Source: Allofournierella_A excrementavium (GTDB lineage Bacteria; Bacillota; Clostridia; Oscillospirales; Ruminococcaceae). From it: a DNA stretch of 64,000 bases. The stretch covers positions 1 to 64,000 of the forward strand of contig DWVE01000051.1 of NCBI GenBank assembly GCA_019120375.1, in the 5' to 3' direction. A program made the translations under genes and the position numbers. Positions 1-8,228 of this stretch are shown one piece after another. The notes beneath the pieces were generated by a model. That model did no database searches. It saw only the letters and a program-made list of their open reading frames with translations, and was not told the DNA's origin. Every line of letters begins with the position of its first letter. The stretch's first letter is position 1.

Positions 1-724
1 CAAGCCCAAGGCTCTGTCCGGTGGTCAGCGTCAGCGCGTGGCCCTGGGCCGCGCCATGGTCCGCAACCCGGCCGTGTTCCTGCTGGACGAGCCTCTGTCC
101 AACCTGGACGCCAAGCTCCGCACCAGCATGCGCACCGAGATCATCAAGCTGCACCAGAAGCTGGCCACCACCTTCATCTACGTCACCCATGACCAGACCG
201 AGGCCATGACCATGGGCGACCGCATCGTGGTCATGAAGGACGGCATCATCCAGCAGGTCGACACCCCGCAGCACCTGTACGATCTGCCCTGCAACATGTT
301 CGTTGCGGGCTTCATTGGCAGCCCCCAGATGAACTTCCTGGACGCCACCCTGAACAAGGACGGCGAGACCTACTGGATCGACCTGAGCGGCGACAAGATC
401 GTTCTGCCCGCCGAGAAGACCGCCGACGGCAAGCTGGACGCCTATGTGGGCAAGGCCGTGAAGGCCGGTGTGCGCCCCGAGGACATCAAGGACGACGAGG
501 AGTTCGTGGCCAAGCACAGCGGCTGCAAGCTCACCGCCACCGTGGAAGTCAGCGAGCTGATGGGCAGCGAGATCTACCTCTACCTGGACTACAAGGGCAA
601 CAAGCTCACCGCCCGCGTGGCCCCCACCTCCAAGGCGAAGAACGGCAGCGAAGTGGTCGTTGCCTTCGACCCCCACAAGGTGCACCTGTTCGACCCCGAG
701 ACCGAGGTCACCATCCTGAACTGA
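1..724 (+). CDS. Sugar ABC transporter ATP-binding protein, MsmK/UgpC type (5' truncated by window)
   Basis: The open frame runs in from the left edge (first full codon at base 2), so only the last 240 residues are present. They begin just before the ABC signature LSGGQ, followed by Walker B FLLDEPLSNLDAKLR, the D-loop and the switch histidine in YVTHDQTEA. The C-terminal half is the regulatory OB-fold (TOBE/MalK-like) domain found in ATPases serving carbohydrate uptake systems of the MsmK/UgpC/MalK family. It would energise uptake of oligosaccharides or glycerol-3-phosphate together with separately encoded permeases. No permease gene lies downstream; a terminator follows the stop, as expected for a shared, stand-alone ATPase. 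Family assignment is firm, substrate unknown. Confidence 0.93.
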   Translation, partial: KPKALSGGQRQRVALGRAMVRNPAVFLLDEPLSNLDAKLRTSMRTEIIKLHQKLATTFIYVTHDQTEAMTMGDRIVVMKDGIIQQVDTPQHLYDLPCNMFVAGFIGSPQMNFLDATLNKDGETYWIDLSGDKIVLPAEKTADGKLDAYVGKAVKAGVRPEDIKDDEEFVAKHSGCKLTATVEVSELMGSEIYLYLDYKGNKLTARVAPTSKAKNGSEVVVAFDPHKVHLFDPETEVTILN

Positions 725-740
725 GCAAATTCAGAACAGC

Positions 741-772
741 AAAGCGCCGGGCAAACGCCCGGCGCTTTTTCT
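741..772 (+). terminator. Intrinsic terminator after the MsmK-type gene
   Basis: A perfect GC-rich stem (aagcgccgggc / gcccggcgctt, loop aaac) is followed by TTTTTCTT, 17 bases after the stop codon. Confidence 0.9.
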
Positions 773-787
773 TCCTTTGTTTGGCGA

Positions 788-825
788 AAAGAAAAAACAG
801 GCGGCAGGCCGTGAGACCTGCCGCC
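788..825 (-). terminator. Intrinsic terminator of the hydrogenase operon
   Basis: On the minus strand a 9-bp stem (ggcggcagg / cctgccgcc, 8-base loop) is followed by TGTTTTTTCTTTTC. It lies 32 bases downstream of the hydA stop and closes the operon that reads leftward from 5.9 kb. Confidence 0.88.
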
Positions 826-857
826 ATATTTTGTATAAACTTGTAGAAATACTACGA

Positions 858-2612
858 TCAGTACAGTTTCTCCCGCTTCTGGTAATGGGTGTGCAGCAGC
901 TCGTGGGCCTTCTTGCCGCCGGGCTGGCCCAGGAACTCCACATACACCTTCTTCACCAGCAGGTTCTCGTGGCTCTTGCGCACGGTGCTGCGCTCGTCCT
1001 GGTCATAGAGGGCCTTGGCGCGCAGGGCCTTGATGTCGGTGAAGTTGCGCACGGGGGCGGGCTGGATGGGCTGGCCGCCGCCGTTGACGCAGCCGCCGGG
1101 GCAGGCCATGACCTCGATGAAGTCATACTGCTTTTCGCCCTTGCGCACCATGTCCAGCACCTTGCCGGCGTTGGCGGTGCCGCTGACCACGCACACCCGC
1201 AGGGTCAGGTCCTCCACCTGATAGGTGGCCTCCTTGATGCCCTGAGTGCCGCGCACGGCCTCGAACTCCACCGGCTCCACTTCCTTGCCGGTGAGGGTCT
1301 CCACCGCGGTGCGAAGCGCCGCCTCCATCACGCCGCCGGTGGCGCCGAAGATGTGCCCCGCGCCGGAGGCCTCGCCCATGGCGGGGTCGAAGTCCTCGTC
1401 GGGCAGGTCGTTGAAGCGCAGGCCGCTGCGGTGGATCATCCGGGCCAGCTCACGGGTGGTGATGGACACGTCCACGTCGGGGATGCCCTCGCCGGCGGCG
1501 CACTCGTCCGGGCGGCTGATCTCCATCTTCTTGGCGGTGCAGGGCATCACGCTGACGCAGTAGATGTCCCGGGGATCGATGCCCATTTTCTGGGCGTAGT
1601 AGGTCTTGCTCAGCGCGCCGAACATCTGCTGGGGGCTCTTGCAGCTGGAGAGGTTGGGGATGAAGTCCGGGTGGAAGGTCTCGCAGTAGCGCACCCAGCC
1701 CGGGCTGCAGCTGGTGAGGAGGGGCAGCGGGCCGCCCTCCTTCATCCGATGCAGGAACTCGGTGGCCTCCTCCATGATGGTCATGTCGGCGGCAAAGTCG
1801 GTGTCGAACACGCCGTCAAAGCCCAGGCGGCGCAGCGCGGCCACCATCTTGCCCTGCACGTTGGTGCCGATGGGCAGGCCGAACTCCTCGCCCAGGGCCG
1901 CCCGCACGCTGGGGGCGGTCTGCACGATGACATGGCGGGTGGGGTCGCCCAGCGCGGCCCACACCTTGTCGGTGTCGTCCCGCTCCACCAGCGCGCCGGT
2001 GGGGCAGACGTTGATGCACTGGCCGCAGCCGATGCAGGTGGAGTCCGCCAGCTTGCCCTCGAAGGCGCAGGCGATGTGGGTGTTGAAGCCGCGCTCCACC
2101 ACGTTGATGACGCCCACGCCCTGGTTCTCGGCGCAGGTGGAGATGCAGCGGCGGCAGATGATGCACTTGGAGTTGTCCTTCAAAAGGTGAGGCGCGCTGT
2201 AGTCGTCCTGCCGCTCGGGCAGCACGCCCTCGAAGGAGTTGGACTTATCCACGCCGTACTGCTTGCAAAGCCGCAGCAGCTCGCAGTCGCCGCTGCGCAC
2301 GCAGCTCATGCAGTCCTGGTTGTGGGTGGAGAGGATGAGTTCCAGGTTGGTCTTGCGGGCGGCCTGCACCTTGGGGGTGCCCGTGAACACCTCCATGCCC
2401 TCGCTCACCGGGTAGACGCAGGCGGGCAGCAGGTTTTTCGCGCCCTTGACCTCCACCACGCAGACGCGGCAGGCGCCGTTCACCCGCTGGATTTCCTTTA
2501 AGTAGCACAGGGTGGGGATGGTGATGCCGATCTCGTGGGCGGCCTCCAGGATGGTGGCGCCCGCCGGTGCCTTGCAGGGCACGTTGTTGATTTTCAGATT
2601 GACCATTTCCAT
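858..2612 (-). CDS. hndD: [FeFe] hydrogenase catalytic subunit, bifurcating/NADP-reducing type (HndD/HydA)
   Basis: Catalytic subunit of a multimeric cytoplasmic [FeFe] hydrogenase, 584 residues. In order: N-terminal [2Fe-2S] domain (C36, C48, C51, C65); His/Cys 4Fe-4S motif (H97, C101, C104, C110); two 4Fe-4S motifs (C150-C160, C193-C203); then the H-cluster domain with L1 TSCSPGW (300-306), L2 MPCTAKKME (356-364) and L3 EVMACPGGCVNGGGQP (500-515). With the NuoF-, NuoE- and ferredoxin-like partners of the same operon it should make or use H2 by coupling NAD(P)H and ferredoxin (electron bifurcation/confurcation; known for the family, inferred here). L1 has Ser where many monomeric enzymes have a second Cys. 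ATG at 2612 or 2606 could start it. Confidence 0.95.
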   Translation of the reverse strand: MEMVNLKINNVPCKAPAGATILEAAHEIGITIPTLCYLKEIQRVNGACRVCVVEVKGAKNLLPACVYPVSEGMEVFTGTPKVQAARKTNLELILSTHNQDCMSCVRSGDCELLRLCKQYGVDKSNSFEGVLPERQDDYSAPHLLKDNSKCIICRRCISTCAENQGVGVINVVERGFNTHIACAFEGKLADSTCIGCGQCINVCPTGALVERDDTDKVWAALGDPTRHVIVQTAPSVRAALGEEFGLPIGTNVQGKMVAALRRLGFDGVFDTDFAADMTIMEEATEFLHRMKEGGPLPLLTSCSPGWVRYCETFHPDFIPNLSSCKSPQQMFGALSKTYYAQKMGIDPRDIYCVSVMPCTAKKMEISRPDECAAGEGIPDVDVSITTRELARMIHRSGLRFNDLPDEDFDPAMGEASGAGHIFGATGGVMEAALRTAVETLTGKEVEPVEFEAVRGTQGIKEATYQVEDLTLRVCVVSGTANAGKVLDMVRKGEKQYDFIEVMACPGGCVNGGGQPIQPAPVRNFTDIKALRAKALYDQDERSTVRKSHENLLVKKVYVEFLGQPGGKKAHELLHTHYQKREKLY

Positions 2613-2627
2613 TGTTCGCGTCCTCCT

Positions 2628-4421
2628 TTAACCCTTGCTGATGGCGCCGAAGCGGCAGGTCTCCATGCAGGCCCCGCACTTGACACACTTGAGGGTGTCG
2701 ATGTTGTGGGGGTTGCGCACGCTGCCGTTGATGGCGCCCGCCGGGCAGGCCCGGGCGCAGAGGGTGCAGCCGCGGCACTTCGTCTCGTCGATCTTATAGG
2801 TCAGCAGGGCTTTGCACACCCCGGCGGGGCAGCGCTTGTCCTGGATGTGGGCCAGGTACTCGTCCCGGAAGTACTGCAGGGTGGAGAGCACCGGGTTCGG
2901 GGCGGTCTGGCCCAGGCCGCACAGGCTGTTCTCCTTGATGAACTGGGCCAGCTCCTCGATGCGCTCAAGGTCCCGCATGGTGCCGTTGCCGCTGGTGATT
3001 TTTTCAAGCAGCTCCAGCAGGCGCTTGGTGCCCACGCGGCAGGGGGTGCACTTGCCGCAGCTCTCGTCCACCGTGAACTCCAGGAAGAACTTGGCGATGT
3101 CCACCATGCAGGTGTCCTCGTCCATGACGATGAGACCGCCGGAGCCCATCATGCTGCCGATCTCCATCAGATTGTCGTAGTCGATGGGGGTGTCGATGAG
3201 GCTGGCGGGGATGCAGCCGCCGGAGGGGCCGCCGGTCTGGGCAGCCTTGAACTTCTTGCCGCCGGGGATGCCGCCGCCAATTTCTTCCACGATCTCCCGC
3301 AGGGTGGTGCCCATGGGCACTTCCACCAGGCCGGTGTGCTTGATCTTGCCGCCCAGGGCGAACACCTTGGTGCCGGGGCTCTTCTCGGTGCCCATGCTGC
3401 GGAACCAGTCCGCGCCCTTCAGAATGATTTGGGGGATGTTGGCGTAGGTCTCCACGTTGTTCAGGATGGTGGGCCGGCCGAACAGGCCCTTCTTGGCGGG
3501 GAAGGGCGGACGGGGCCGCGGCTCGCCGCGCATGCCCTCGATACTGGTCATCAGGGCGGTCTCCTCGCCGCAGACGAAGGCGCCCGCGCCCAGCTTGATG
3601 TCGATGTCAAAGGAGAAATCGGTGCCGAAGATGTTCTTGCCCAAGAGACCATACTCCCGGGCCTGCTGGATGGCGGTGGACAGGCGGTTCACCGCGATGG
3701 GATACTCGGCGCGCACGTAGACATAGCCCTGATCCGCGCCGATGGCGTAGCCGGCGATGGCCATGGCCTCGATGACGCTGTGGGGGTCGCCCTCCAGAAC
3801 GCTGCGGTCCATGAACGCGCCCGGGTCGCCCTCGTCGGCGTTGCAGCAGACGTATTTTTCCACCTTGCCCCGGTCGGCGCAGGCCAGCTGCCACTTGCGC
3901 CCGGTGGGGAAGCCGCCGCCGCCGCGGCCCCGCAGGCCGGAATCCAGCACCACCTGGATGACCTCGTCGGGGGTCATCTCGGTGAGGGCCTTGCCCAAAG
4001 CGGCGTAGCCGTCAAAGGCGATGTACTCCTCGATGTTCTCGGGGTTGATGACGCCGCAGTTGCGCAGGGCGATGCGCTTCTGCTTTTTGTAGAAGGAGGT
4101 CTCGTCCAGGCTCTTGATGGAGTTGTCCTCCGCCACCGTCTCATTGTAGAGCAGGCGGAGCACAGGGCGGCCCTTGAGCAGGTGCTCGTTCACGATCTCC
4201 GCCACGTCCTCGGGCTTGACCATGCTGTAAAAGGTGCCCTCGGGATAGATGACCACGATGGGGCCCAAAGCGCACAGGCCGAAGCAGCCGGTGCGGATGA
4301 CCTTGACCTCGTTTTCCAGACCGGCGGTTACGATCTCCGCCTCGAAGGCAGCGGCCACCTTGTCGCTGCCGGACGAGGTGCAGCCGGTGCCGCCGCAGAT
4401 CATGACATGACTTCTGTACAT
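2628..4421 (-). CDS. hndC: NADH-binding flavoprotein subunit of bifurcating hydrogenase (NuoF-like, HndC/HydB)
   Basis: 597 residues: an N-terminal thioredoxin-fold [2Fe-2S] domain (C9, C14 and later TGCFGLC), the NuoF FMN/NADH core (GLRGRGGGGFPTG and GAGAFVCGEETAL), the SLBB segment, a 4Fe-4S motif SCGKCTPCRVGT, and a C-terminal 2x[4Fe-4S] ferredoxin domain (CRGCTLCARACP, CVKCGACMETC). It oxidises or reduces NAD(P)H and passes electrons to HydA. I chose the ATG at 4421, behind AAGGAGG, rather than the longer frame up to 4481, because that extension overlaps the previous gene and lacks homology-like sequence. It sits 15 bases upstream of hydA, so the two are surely co-transcribed. Confidence 0.95.
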   Translation of the reverse strand: MYRSHVMICGGTGCTSSGSDKVAAAFEAEIVTAGLENEVKVIRTGCFGLCALGPIVVIYPEGTFYSMVKPEDVAEIVNEHLLKGRPVLRLLYNETVAEDNSIKSLDETSFYKKQKRIALRNCGVINPENIEEYIAFDGYAALGKALTEMTPDEVIQVVLDSGLRGRGGGGFPTGRKWQLACADRGKVEKYVCCNADEGDPGAFMDRSVLEGDPHSVIEAMAIAGYAIGADQGYVYVRAEYPIAVNRLSTAIQQAREYGLLGKNIFGTDFSFDIDIKLGAGAFVCGEETALMTSIEGMRGEPRPRPPFPAKKGLFGRPTILNNVETYANIPQIILKGADWFRSMGTEKSPGTKVFALGGKIKHTGLVEVPMGTTLREIVEEIGGGIPGGKKFKAAQTGGPSGGCIPASLIDTPIDYDNLMEIGSMMGSGGLIVMDEDTCMVDIAKFFLEFTVDESCGKCTPCRVGTKRLLELLEKITSGNGTMRDLERIEELAQFIKENSLCGLGQTAPNPVLSTLQYFRDEYLAHIQDKRCPAGVCKALLTYKIDETKCRGCTLCARACPAGAINGSVRNPHNIDTLKCVKCGACMETCRFGAISKG

Positions 4422-4434
4422 TGGCTCTGCCTCC

Positions 4435-4812
4435 TTATTCTTCCGTGCCGGCCTGGCCGATGGTGTATTCGGTGACCACATGGCCGCCCACCAGATGTTC
4501 CGCCACCACGCGGGCGGCCTTCTCGGGGGTCATGTGGACGTAGGTCACCTTCTCCTGCCCGGGCACAAAGACCTCCACCACCGGCTCATACTTGCAGATG
4601 CCGATGCAGCCGGTCTGGGTGACCATGATGCCGGAAAGCCCCCGGCGGGCCACTTCTTCGGTGAAGGCGTTCAGCACAGGGCGCGCGCCCATGGCGATGC
4701 CGCAGGTGGCCATGCCCACCTGCACGCGGATGGGGTTTTCGCCCGGCTCGCGGGTATTCACGGTCTGACGCATCCGGTCCCGGATGGCCGCCAGTTCCTG
4801 CAAACTCTTCAT
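4435..4812 (-). CDS. hndB: Small [2Fe-2S] thioredoxin-like ferredoxin subunit (HndB)
   Basis: 125 residues with the cysteine pattern of the thioredoxin-like [2Fe-2S] ferredoxins: TCGIAMGA (C37) and TGCIGICKYEP (C70, C74), plus a C-terminal helix-strand that ends the fold. This matches HndB of NADP-reducing hydrogenase operons, an electron-carrying accessory subunit. It lies between the GHKL ATPase gene (6-base gap) and the NuoF-like gene (13-base gap). The fourth ligand is not obvious from sequence; the cluster may use a Cys further along or be atypical. Confidence 0.9.
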   Translation of the reverse strand: MKSLQELAAIRDRMRQTVNTREPGENPIRVQVGMATCGIAMGARPVLNAFTEEVARRGLSGIMVTQTGCIGICKYEPVVEVFVPGQEKVTYVHMTPEKAARVVAEHLVGGHVVTEYTIGQAGTEE

Positions 4813-4818
4813 ACAGCG

Positions 4819-5367
4819 TTACTCCTTTTTCAAAATCTCACGGATGTTCTCGGCCAGATACTCCCGCAGCCACAGGGCCACTTCGGGCTCGGCCAGGCTC
4901 ACCCCGCCCAGGATGTCCCGCATCTCGCGGGTGTCGGCGCAAAAGCGCCCGCCCGGGCCGACGAGGGTGAACACGAAATCGATGTCCGGGCTGCACTGGA
5001 CGAGGCCCGCCACGCTGGCGGCCACGTCCCCCAGGGGCGGCATGTCGATGTGGTCGGTGCAGAAAAGCGCCGTCACCGCGGTGCCCTTGCCCTCTTCGCT
5101 TTCCAGCGTCAGCTGCCCGCCGGTGAGCTCGGCCGCCATCTTCAGAAAGGGCAGCCCCAGCCCCACCTTGCGGCTGGTCCGGCTGGTGCAGAAGGGGTCG
5201 GTGACCCGTTTTGCCAGCTCCGGGTCCATGCCTTTGCCGTCGTCGATGATGGCAAGGCGCAGGCGGCGGGCTTCTTCGTCCACCGAGAGTTCGATGCGCA
5301 CCAGCTTCGCGCCGGCGGCCACCGAGTTCTCGGCCACGTCCAACAGGTTCATCGAAAGTTCCTGCAC
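4819..5367 (-). CDS. GHKL-fold ATP-binding protein in the hydrogenase operon
   Basis: 182 residues with the histidine-kinase-like ATPase core and nothing else: N-box NLLDVAENSVAAG (residues 8-20), G1 DDGKGM (42-47), G2 GLGLPFLKM (69-77). No dimerisation/phosphohistidine domain and no membrane segment are present, so it is not a normal sensor kinase. The C-terminal third (about 105-182) has no motif I recognise. It is embedded between the NuoE-like and HndB genes, which implies a role in control or assembly of the hydrogenase. A partner-switching role like RsbW/SpoIIAB is a guess, strengthened by a second GHKL protein in the divergent operon. Confidence 0.85.
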   Translation of the reverse strand: MQELSMNLLDVAENSVAAGAKLVRIELSVDEEARRLRLAIIDDGKGMDPELAKRVTDPFCTSRTSRKVGLGLPFLKMAAELTGGQLTLESEEGKGTAVTALFCTDHIDMPPLGDVAASVAGLVQCSPDIDFVFTLVGPGGRFCADTREMRDILGGVSLAEPEVALWLREYLAENIREILKKE

Positions 5368-5389
5368 CGCGCGCCCTCCTTTGGCCTCG

Positions 5390-5884
5390 TCAGTCGGGGT
5401 ATTTTGCCAGGATGCCGTCCAGGTCGTCCACCGTCAGGCGGCCGTAAACGTCGTCGTTCACCATAAGTACGGGGGCCAGGCCGCAGGCGCCCACGCAGCG
5501 GCAGGCGTCCAGGCTGAACTTGCCGTCCGCCGTGCACTCGCCGCCGGCGATGCCCAGCTTCTCCTGCAATTTCTCGTACAGCTTGCCGCTGCCCTTCACG
5601 TAGCAGGCGGTGCCCAGGCACACGCTGATGCGGTATTTGCCCTTGGGCGTCAGGCTGAACTGGGAGTAGAAGGTGGCCACGCCGTAGATCTCGGCCAGGG
5701 GCTTGCCCAGCGCTTCGGCCACCATGCGCTGCACCTCGATGGGCAGATAGCCGTAGATCTCCTGGGCCTTCTGCAAGGCGGGCATCACCACGCCCGGCGT
5801 GTCTTTGTTCTCGTCGAGCCAGGCTTTCAACTGCCCTTCCTGCTCGGGTGTGCCGGAAAACGGCACGGTGGAAAAGTGCCTCAT
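5390..5884 (-). CDS. hndA: [2Fe-2S] NuoE-like subunit of bifurcating hydrogenase (HndA/HydC)
   Basis: 164 residues, the usual length for the 24-kDa NuoE family. A helical N-terminal half (ALQKAQEIYGYLP, YGVATFYSQF) precedes the thioredoxin-fold [2Fe-2S] domain with ligands C89 and C94 (CLGTAC) and C130 and C134 (CRCVGAC). It relays electrons between the NuoF flavin site and HydA. It is the first gene of the operon; AGGAGG precedes its ATG, and an extended -10 promoter lies about 55 bases upstream. Confidence 0.94.
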   Translation of the reverse strand: MRHFSTVPFSGTPEQEGQLKAWLDENKDTPGVVMPALQKAQEIYGYLPIEVQRMVAEALGKPLAEIYGVATFYSQFSLTPKGKYRISVCLGTACYVKGSGKLYEKLQEKLGIAGGECTADGKFSLDACRCVGACGLAPVLMVNDDVYGRLTVDDLDGILAKYPD

Positions 5885-5939
5885 AGTATCCCTCCTGAAG
5901 GTCTTTCACGGGGGCAGCGGTCCCTGCCCATATGCTTCC

Positions 5940-5968
5940 ATTATACCAGAAGGCTGTTATAAATTAAA
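5940..5968 (-). promoter_or_regulatory. Promoter of the hydrogenase operon
   Basis: Reading leftward, an extended -10 TGGTATAAT lies 17 bases from a weak -35 (TTTAAT). It would give a 5' leader of about 50 bases before hndA. The 247-base divergent region (5885-6131) also carries the plus-strand promoter of the sensor module, so both could share one control site; no palindromic operator is obvious. Confidence 0.55.
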
Positions 5969-6045
5969 CAAATAAACACCGGAAAGCCGTATAAAATTGC
6001 AGCGCGAGTTGATAAAAAACTGTTGAAAATGTCACGGTCCGACCC

Positions 6046-6074
6046 TTGCCAGGGGGTGGGGCATCTTTTATAAT
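6046..6074 (+). promoter_or_regulatory. Promoter of the HydS-like sensor operon
   Basis: TTGCCA and TATAAT are separated by exactly 17 bases, a near-consensus sigma-A promoter. The start point falls near 6081, 50 bases before the first gene. Confidence 0.8.
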
Positions 6075-6131
6075 AAAGAAAAGGAGGCGGCCGGCCGGGC
6101 CGCCCGAGGGGAAAAGAGGGGAGGGTCTGTA

Positions 6132-6482
6132 ATGACCATCAGAGAGGTGAAAGAGATTCTGAATGCGCGGCTGCACACGCCCGGTGCGGACCTGGACGTT
6201 CAGGTGCACGCGGCCTGCGGCAGCGACATGATGAGCGACGTGCTGGCCTATGTGAAGGACCAGGCGGTGCTGCTCACCGGGCTGAACAACCCCCAGGTGG
6301 TGCGCACCGCCGAGATGATGGACATGGTGTGCATCGTGTTCGTGCGGGGCAAGCAGCCCCAGGAGCAGATCGTGGAGATGGCGGCGGCGCGGGGTATGGC
6401 GGTGCTTTCCACCGACCTGCCCATGTTCGCGGCCTGCGGCAGGCTCTATGAACAGGGCCTGCGGGGAGGAGAGATGGCATGA
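6132..6482 (+). CDS. DRTGG-domain-like protein, first gene of the H2-sensor module
   Basis: A 116-residue soluble protein of alternating beta/alpha pattern (VLAYVKDQAVLLTGL, MVCIVFVRGK, GMAVLSTDLPMFAACGRLYEQGL) like the DRTGG domains that sit beside sensory [FeFe] hydrogenases in clostridia. The DRTGG signature itself is not retained. Those domains are thought to bind small ligands or mediate protein contacts; no enzyme motif is visible. It is co-transcribed with the next four genes, overlapping the RsbW-like gene by ATGA. A second, diverged copy lies at 8225-8554. Confidence 0.72.
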   Translation: MTIREVKEILNARLHTPGADLDVQVHAACGSDMMSDVLAYVKDQAVLLTGLNNPQVVRTAEMMDMVCIVFVRGKQPQEQIVEMAAARGMAVLSTDLPMFAACGRLYEQGLRGGEMA

Positions 6483-6904
6483 GCGAACCCATCCGGCTGG
6501 AATACACCGTGCCCGGCGACGACTTCGCCCGGGCGGGGGAGGCCAGCGCCGATTTAAAGGCCACCCTGAAGAAGCTGGGCGTGCCCGCGGCGGCGGTGCG
6601 GCGCATCTCCATCGCCCTGTATGAAGGGGAGATAAACCTTGCCATCCACGCGGGGGGCGGACGCATCGACGTTGCCATCGGCGACGAGGATGTGGAGATG
6701 GTCCTCTCGGACCAGGGGCCCGGCATCCCGGACGTGGAGCAGGCTATGCAGGAGGGCTTTTCCACCGCCAGCGCCGAGGTGCGCAGCCTGGGCTTCGGGG
6801 CGGGCATGGGCCTGCCCAACATGAAGCGCTACACCGACGAGTTCGATATCCAGTCCACCGTGGGGGTGGGCACCACCATCACCATGCGGGTGAACATCGA
6901 CTGA
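6479..6904 (+). CDS. RsbW/SpoIIAB-like anti-sigma-type serine kinase
   Basis: 141 residues with the GHKL ATP-binding fold: N-box ALYEGEINLAIH (about 46-57), G1 SDQGPGIPD and G2 LGFGAGMGLPNM. Proteins of this size and motif set (RsbW, RsbT, SpoIIAB) phosphorylate serine on STAS partners or bind sigma factors. No STAS protein or sigma factor is encoded nearby, so its target is elsewhere or is one of the DRTGG-like proteins. It overlaps the upstream gene by ATGA and precedes the HydS-like gene by 37 bases, so sensing and kinase output are probably linked. Confidence 0.85.
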   Translation: MSEPIRLEYTVPGDDFARAGEASADLKATLKKLGVPAAAVRRISIALYEGEINLAIHAGGGRIDVAIGDEDVEMVLSDQGPGIPDVEQAMQEGFSTASAEVRSLGFGAGMGLPNMKRYTDEFDIQSTVGVGTTITMRVNID

Positions 6905-6941
6905 AGGGGCGGCCCGGCGCGGGCCGTTTTTGGAGGAGACC

Positions 6942-8228
6942 ATGGACCAATTCGTGCATTCGGTCACGCTGGAAAAGCGTCTGTGCAACGGCTGCACCAA
7001 CTGCATCAAGCGCTGCCCCACCCAGGCCATCCGGGTGCGGGGCGGCAAAGCGGTGATCGAGGCGGAGCGCTGCATCGACTGCGGCGAGTGCATCCGGCTG
7101 TGCCCCCACCGGGCCAAGCGGGCGGTGAGCGACCCGTTGGCCCTGCTGGGGCATTTTGAGTACCGGGTGGCCATTGTGCCGCCCAGCCTCTATGTGCAGT
7201 ACAACCATCAGAAAAACCAGGACCTTGTTCTGGACGCATTGTGCCGCGCAGGGTTTGACGACGTGTTCGAGGAGGCCGCTGCCGCCGAACTCATCAGCGA
7301 CGCCACCAGCCGCATCATGGCCACCGGCGGCGCGGCGCGTCCGGTCATCAGTTCCGCCTGCCCGGCGGTGACCCGGCTCATCCGGGTGCGGTTCCCCGAA
7401 CTGATCGACCACATGCTGCCGCTGGTGCCGCCCATGGAGCTGGCGGCCCGCATGGCAAAGCGGCAGGCGGCCCAAAAGACCGGCCTGCCCCCGGAGAAGA
7501 TCGGCTGCATCGCCATCGTGCCCTGCCCGGCCAAGGTCACCATGCGCCGGGCCCCGGTGGGCAGCAGCCGCAGCGCCCTGGACGGGGCGGTGTCGGTGAC
7601 GGAAATTTACCCCAAACTGCTGGCTCTGCTGGATGGCAGCCGCACCCCGCCCCACCGGGCGGCGGCAGGCGCGGCGGGCCTTGCCTGGGCGGCCAGCGGC
7701 GGCGAGGCGCTCTGTCTCTCCGGGGTGGAGAACCACCTGGTGGCCGACGGCATGGAGAGCATCATCCGGGTGCTGGAGGACCTGGAGGACGAAAAATACG
7801 ACCAGATCGACTTTGTGGAGCTGCGGGCCTGCCCCGGCGGGTGCCTGGGCGGCTCTTTGCAGCTGGAAAACCCCTACATCGCCCGCACCAAACTCAAGCG
7901 GATGCAGCGCACGGTGGCGGGCACGGTGAACCGCCTTGCGGGCGGCATCCCCACCGAGATGCTGTGGGACACCGACCTCACCTATGCCCCGGTGCTGGAG
8001 CTGGGGGCCACCCGGGGCGAGCGGTTCGAGCGCTACAACCGGATGCAGACCATCCTCAAGACCCTGCCGGGGCTGGACTGCGGCGCCTGCGGCGCGCCCA
8101 GCTGCGAGGCGCTGGCGGAGGACGTGGTGCGGGGCACCGGCCAGGTGACCGACTGCGTGCTGCTGCGCTGCCGCCAGCTGGAAGCCCGACTGAAAGCCAG
8201 AGAGAGAAAAGGAGGGGCGGAGGAATGA
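6942..8228 (+). CDS. Sensory-type [FeFe] hydrogenase (HydS-like), two 4Fe-4S ferredoxin motifs and C-terminal Fe-S domain
   Basis: 428 residues. N-terminal 2x[4Fe-4S] (C15/C18/C21/C25 and C44/C47/C50/C54), then an H-cluster domain keeping all four cluster ligands: C140 in SSACPAV (L1), C195 in VPCPAKVTM (L2), C297 and C301 in ELRACPGGCLGGS (L3). A C-terminal Fe-S domain (C380, C383, C388, C405) follows, then a charged tail. L1 lacks the TSCCP proton-transfer Cys, L2 ends in Met instead of Glu, and L3 reads GGS instead of GGG. These are hallmarks of putative H2-sensing rather than catalytic enzymes (groups C/D). There is no PAS domain, so output would go through the neighbouring kinase. ATG at 6942 follows GGAGGA; a TTG four codons earlier is less likely. 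Confidence 0.88.
   Translation: MDQFVHSVTLEKRLCNGCTNCIKRCPTQAIRVRGGKAVIEAERCIDCGECIRLCPHRAKRAVSDPLALLGHFEYRVAIVPPSLYVQYNHQKNQDLVLDALCRAGFDDVFEEAAAAELISDATSRIMATGGAARPVISSACPAVTRLIRVRFPELIDHMLPLVPPMELAARMAKRQAAQKTGLPPEKIGCIAIVPCPAKVTMRRAPVGSSRSALDGAVSVTEIYPKLLALLDGSRTPPHRAAAGAAGLAWAASGGEALCLSGVENHLVADGMESIIRVLEDLEDEKYDQIDFVELRACPGGCLGGSLQLENPYIARTKLKRMQRTVAGTVNRLAGGIPTEMLWDTDLTYAPVLELGATRGERFERYNRMQTILKTLPGLDCGACGAPSCEALAEDVVRGTGQVTDCVLLRCRQLEARLKARERKGGAEE

Noticed and set aside
6942..8228. HydS-like protein as a second catalytic hydrogenase
   Set aside because: It lacks the proton-transfer Cys of L1, the Glu of L2 and the GGG of L3, and no electron-transfer partner subunits are in its operon.
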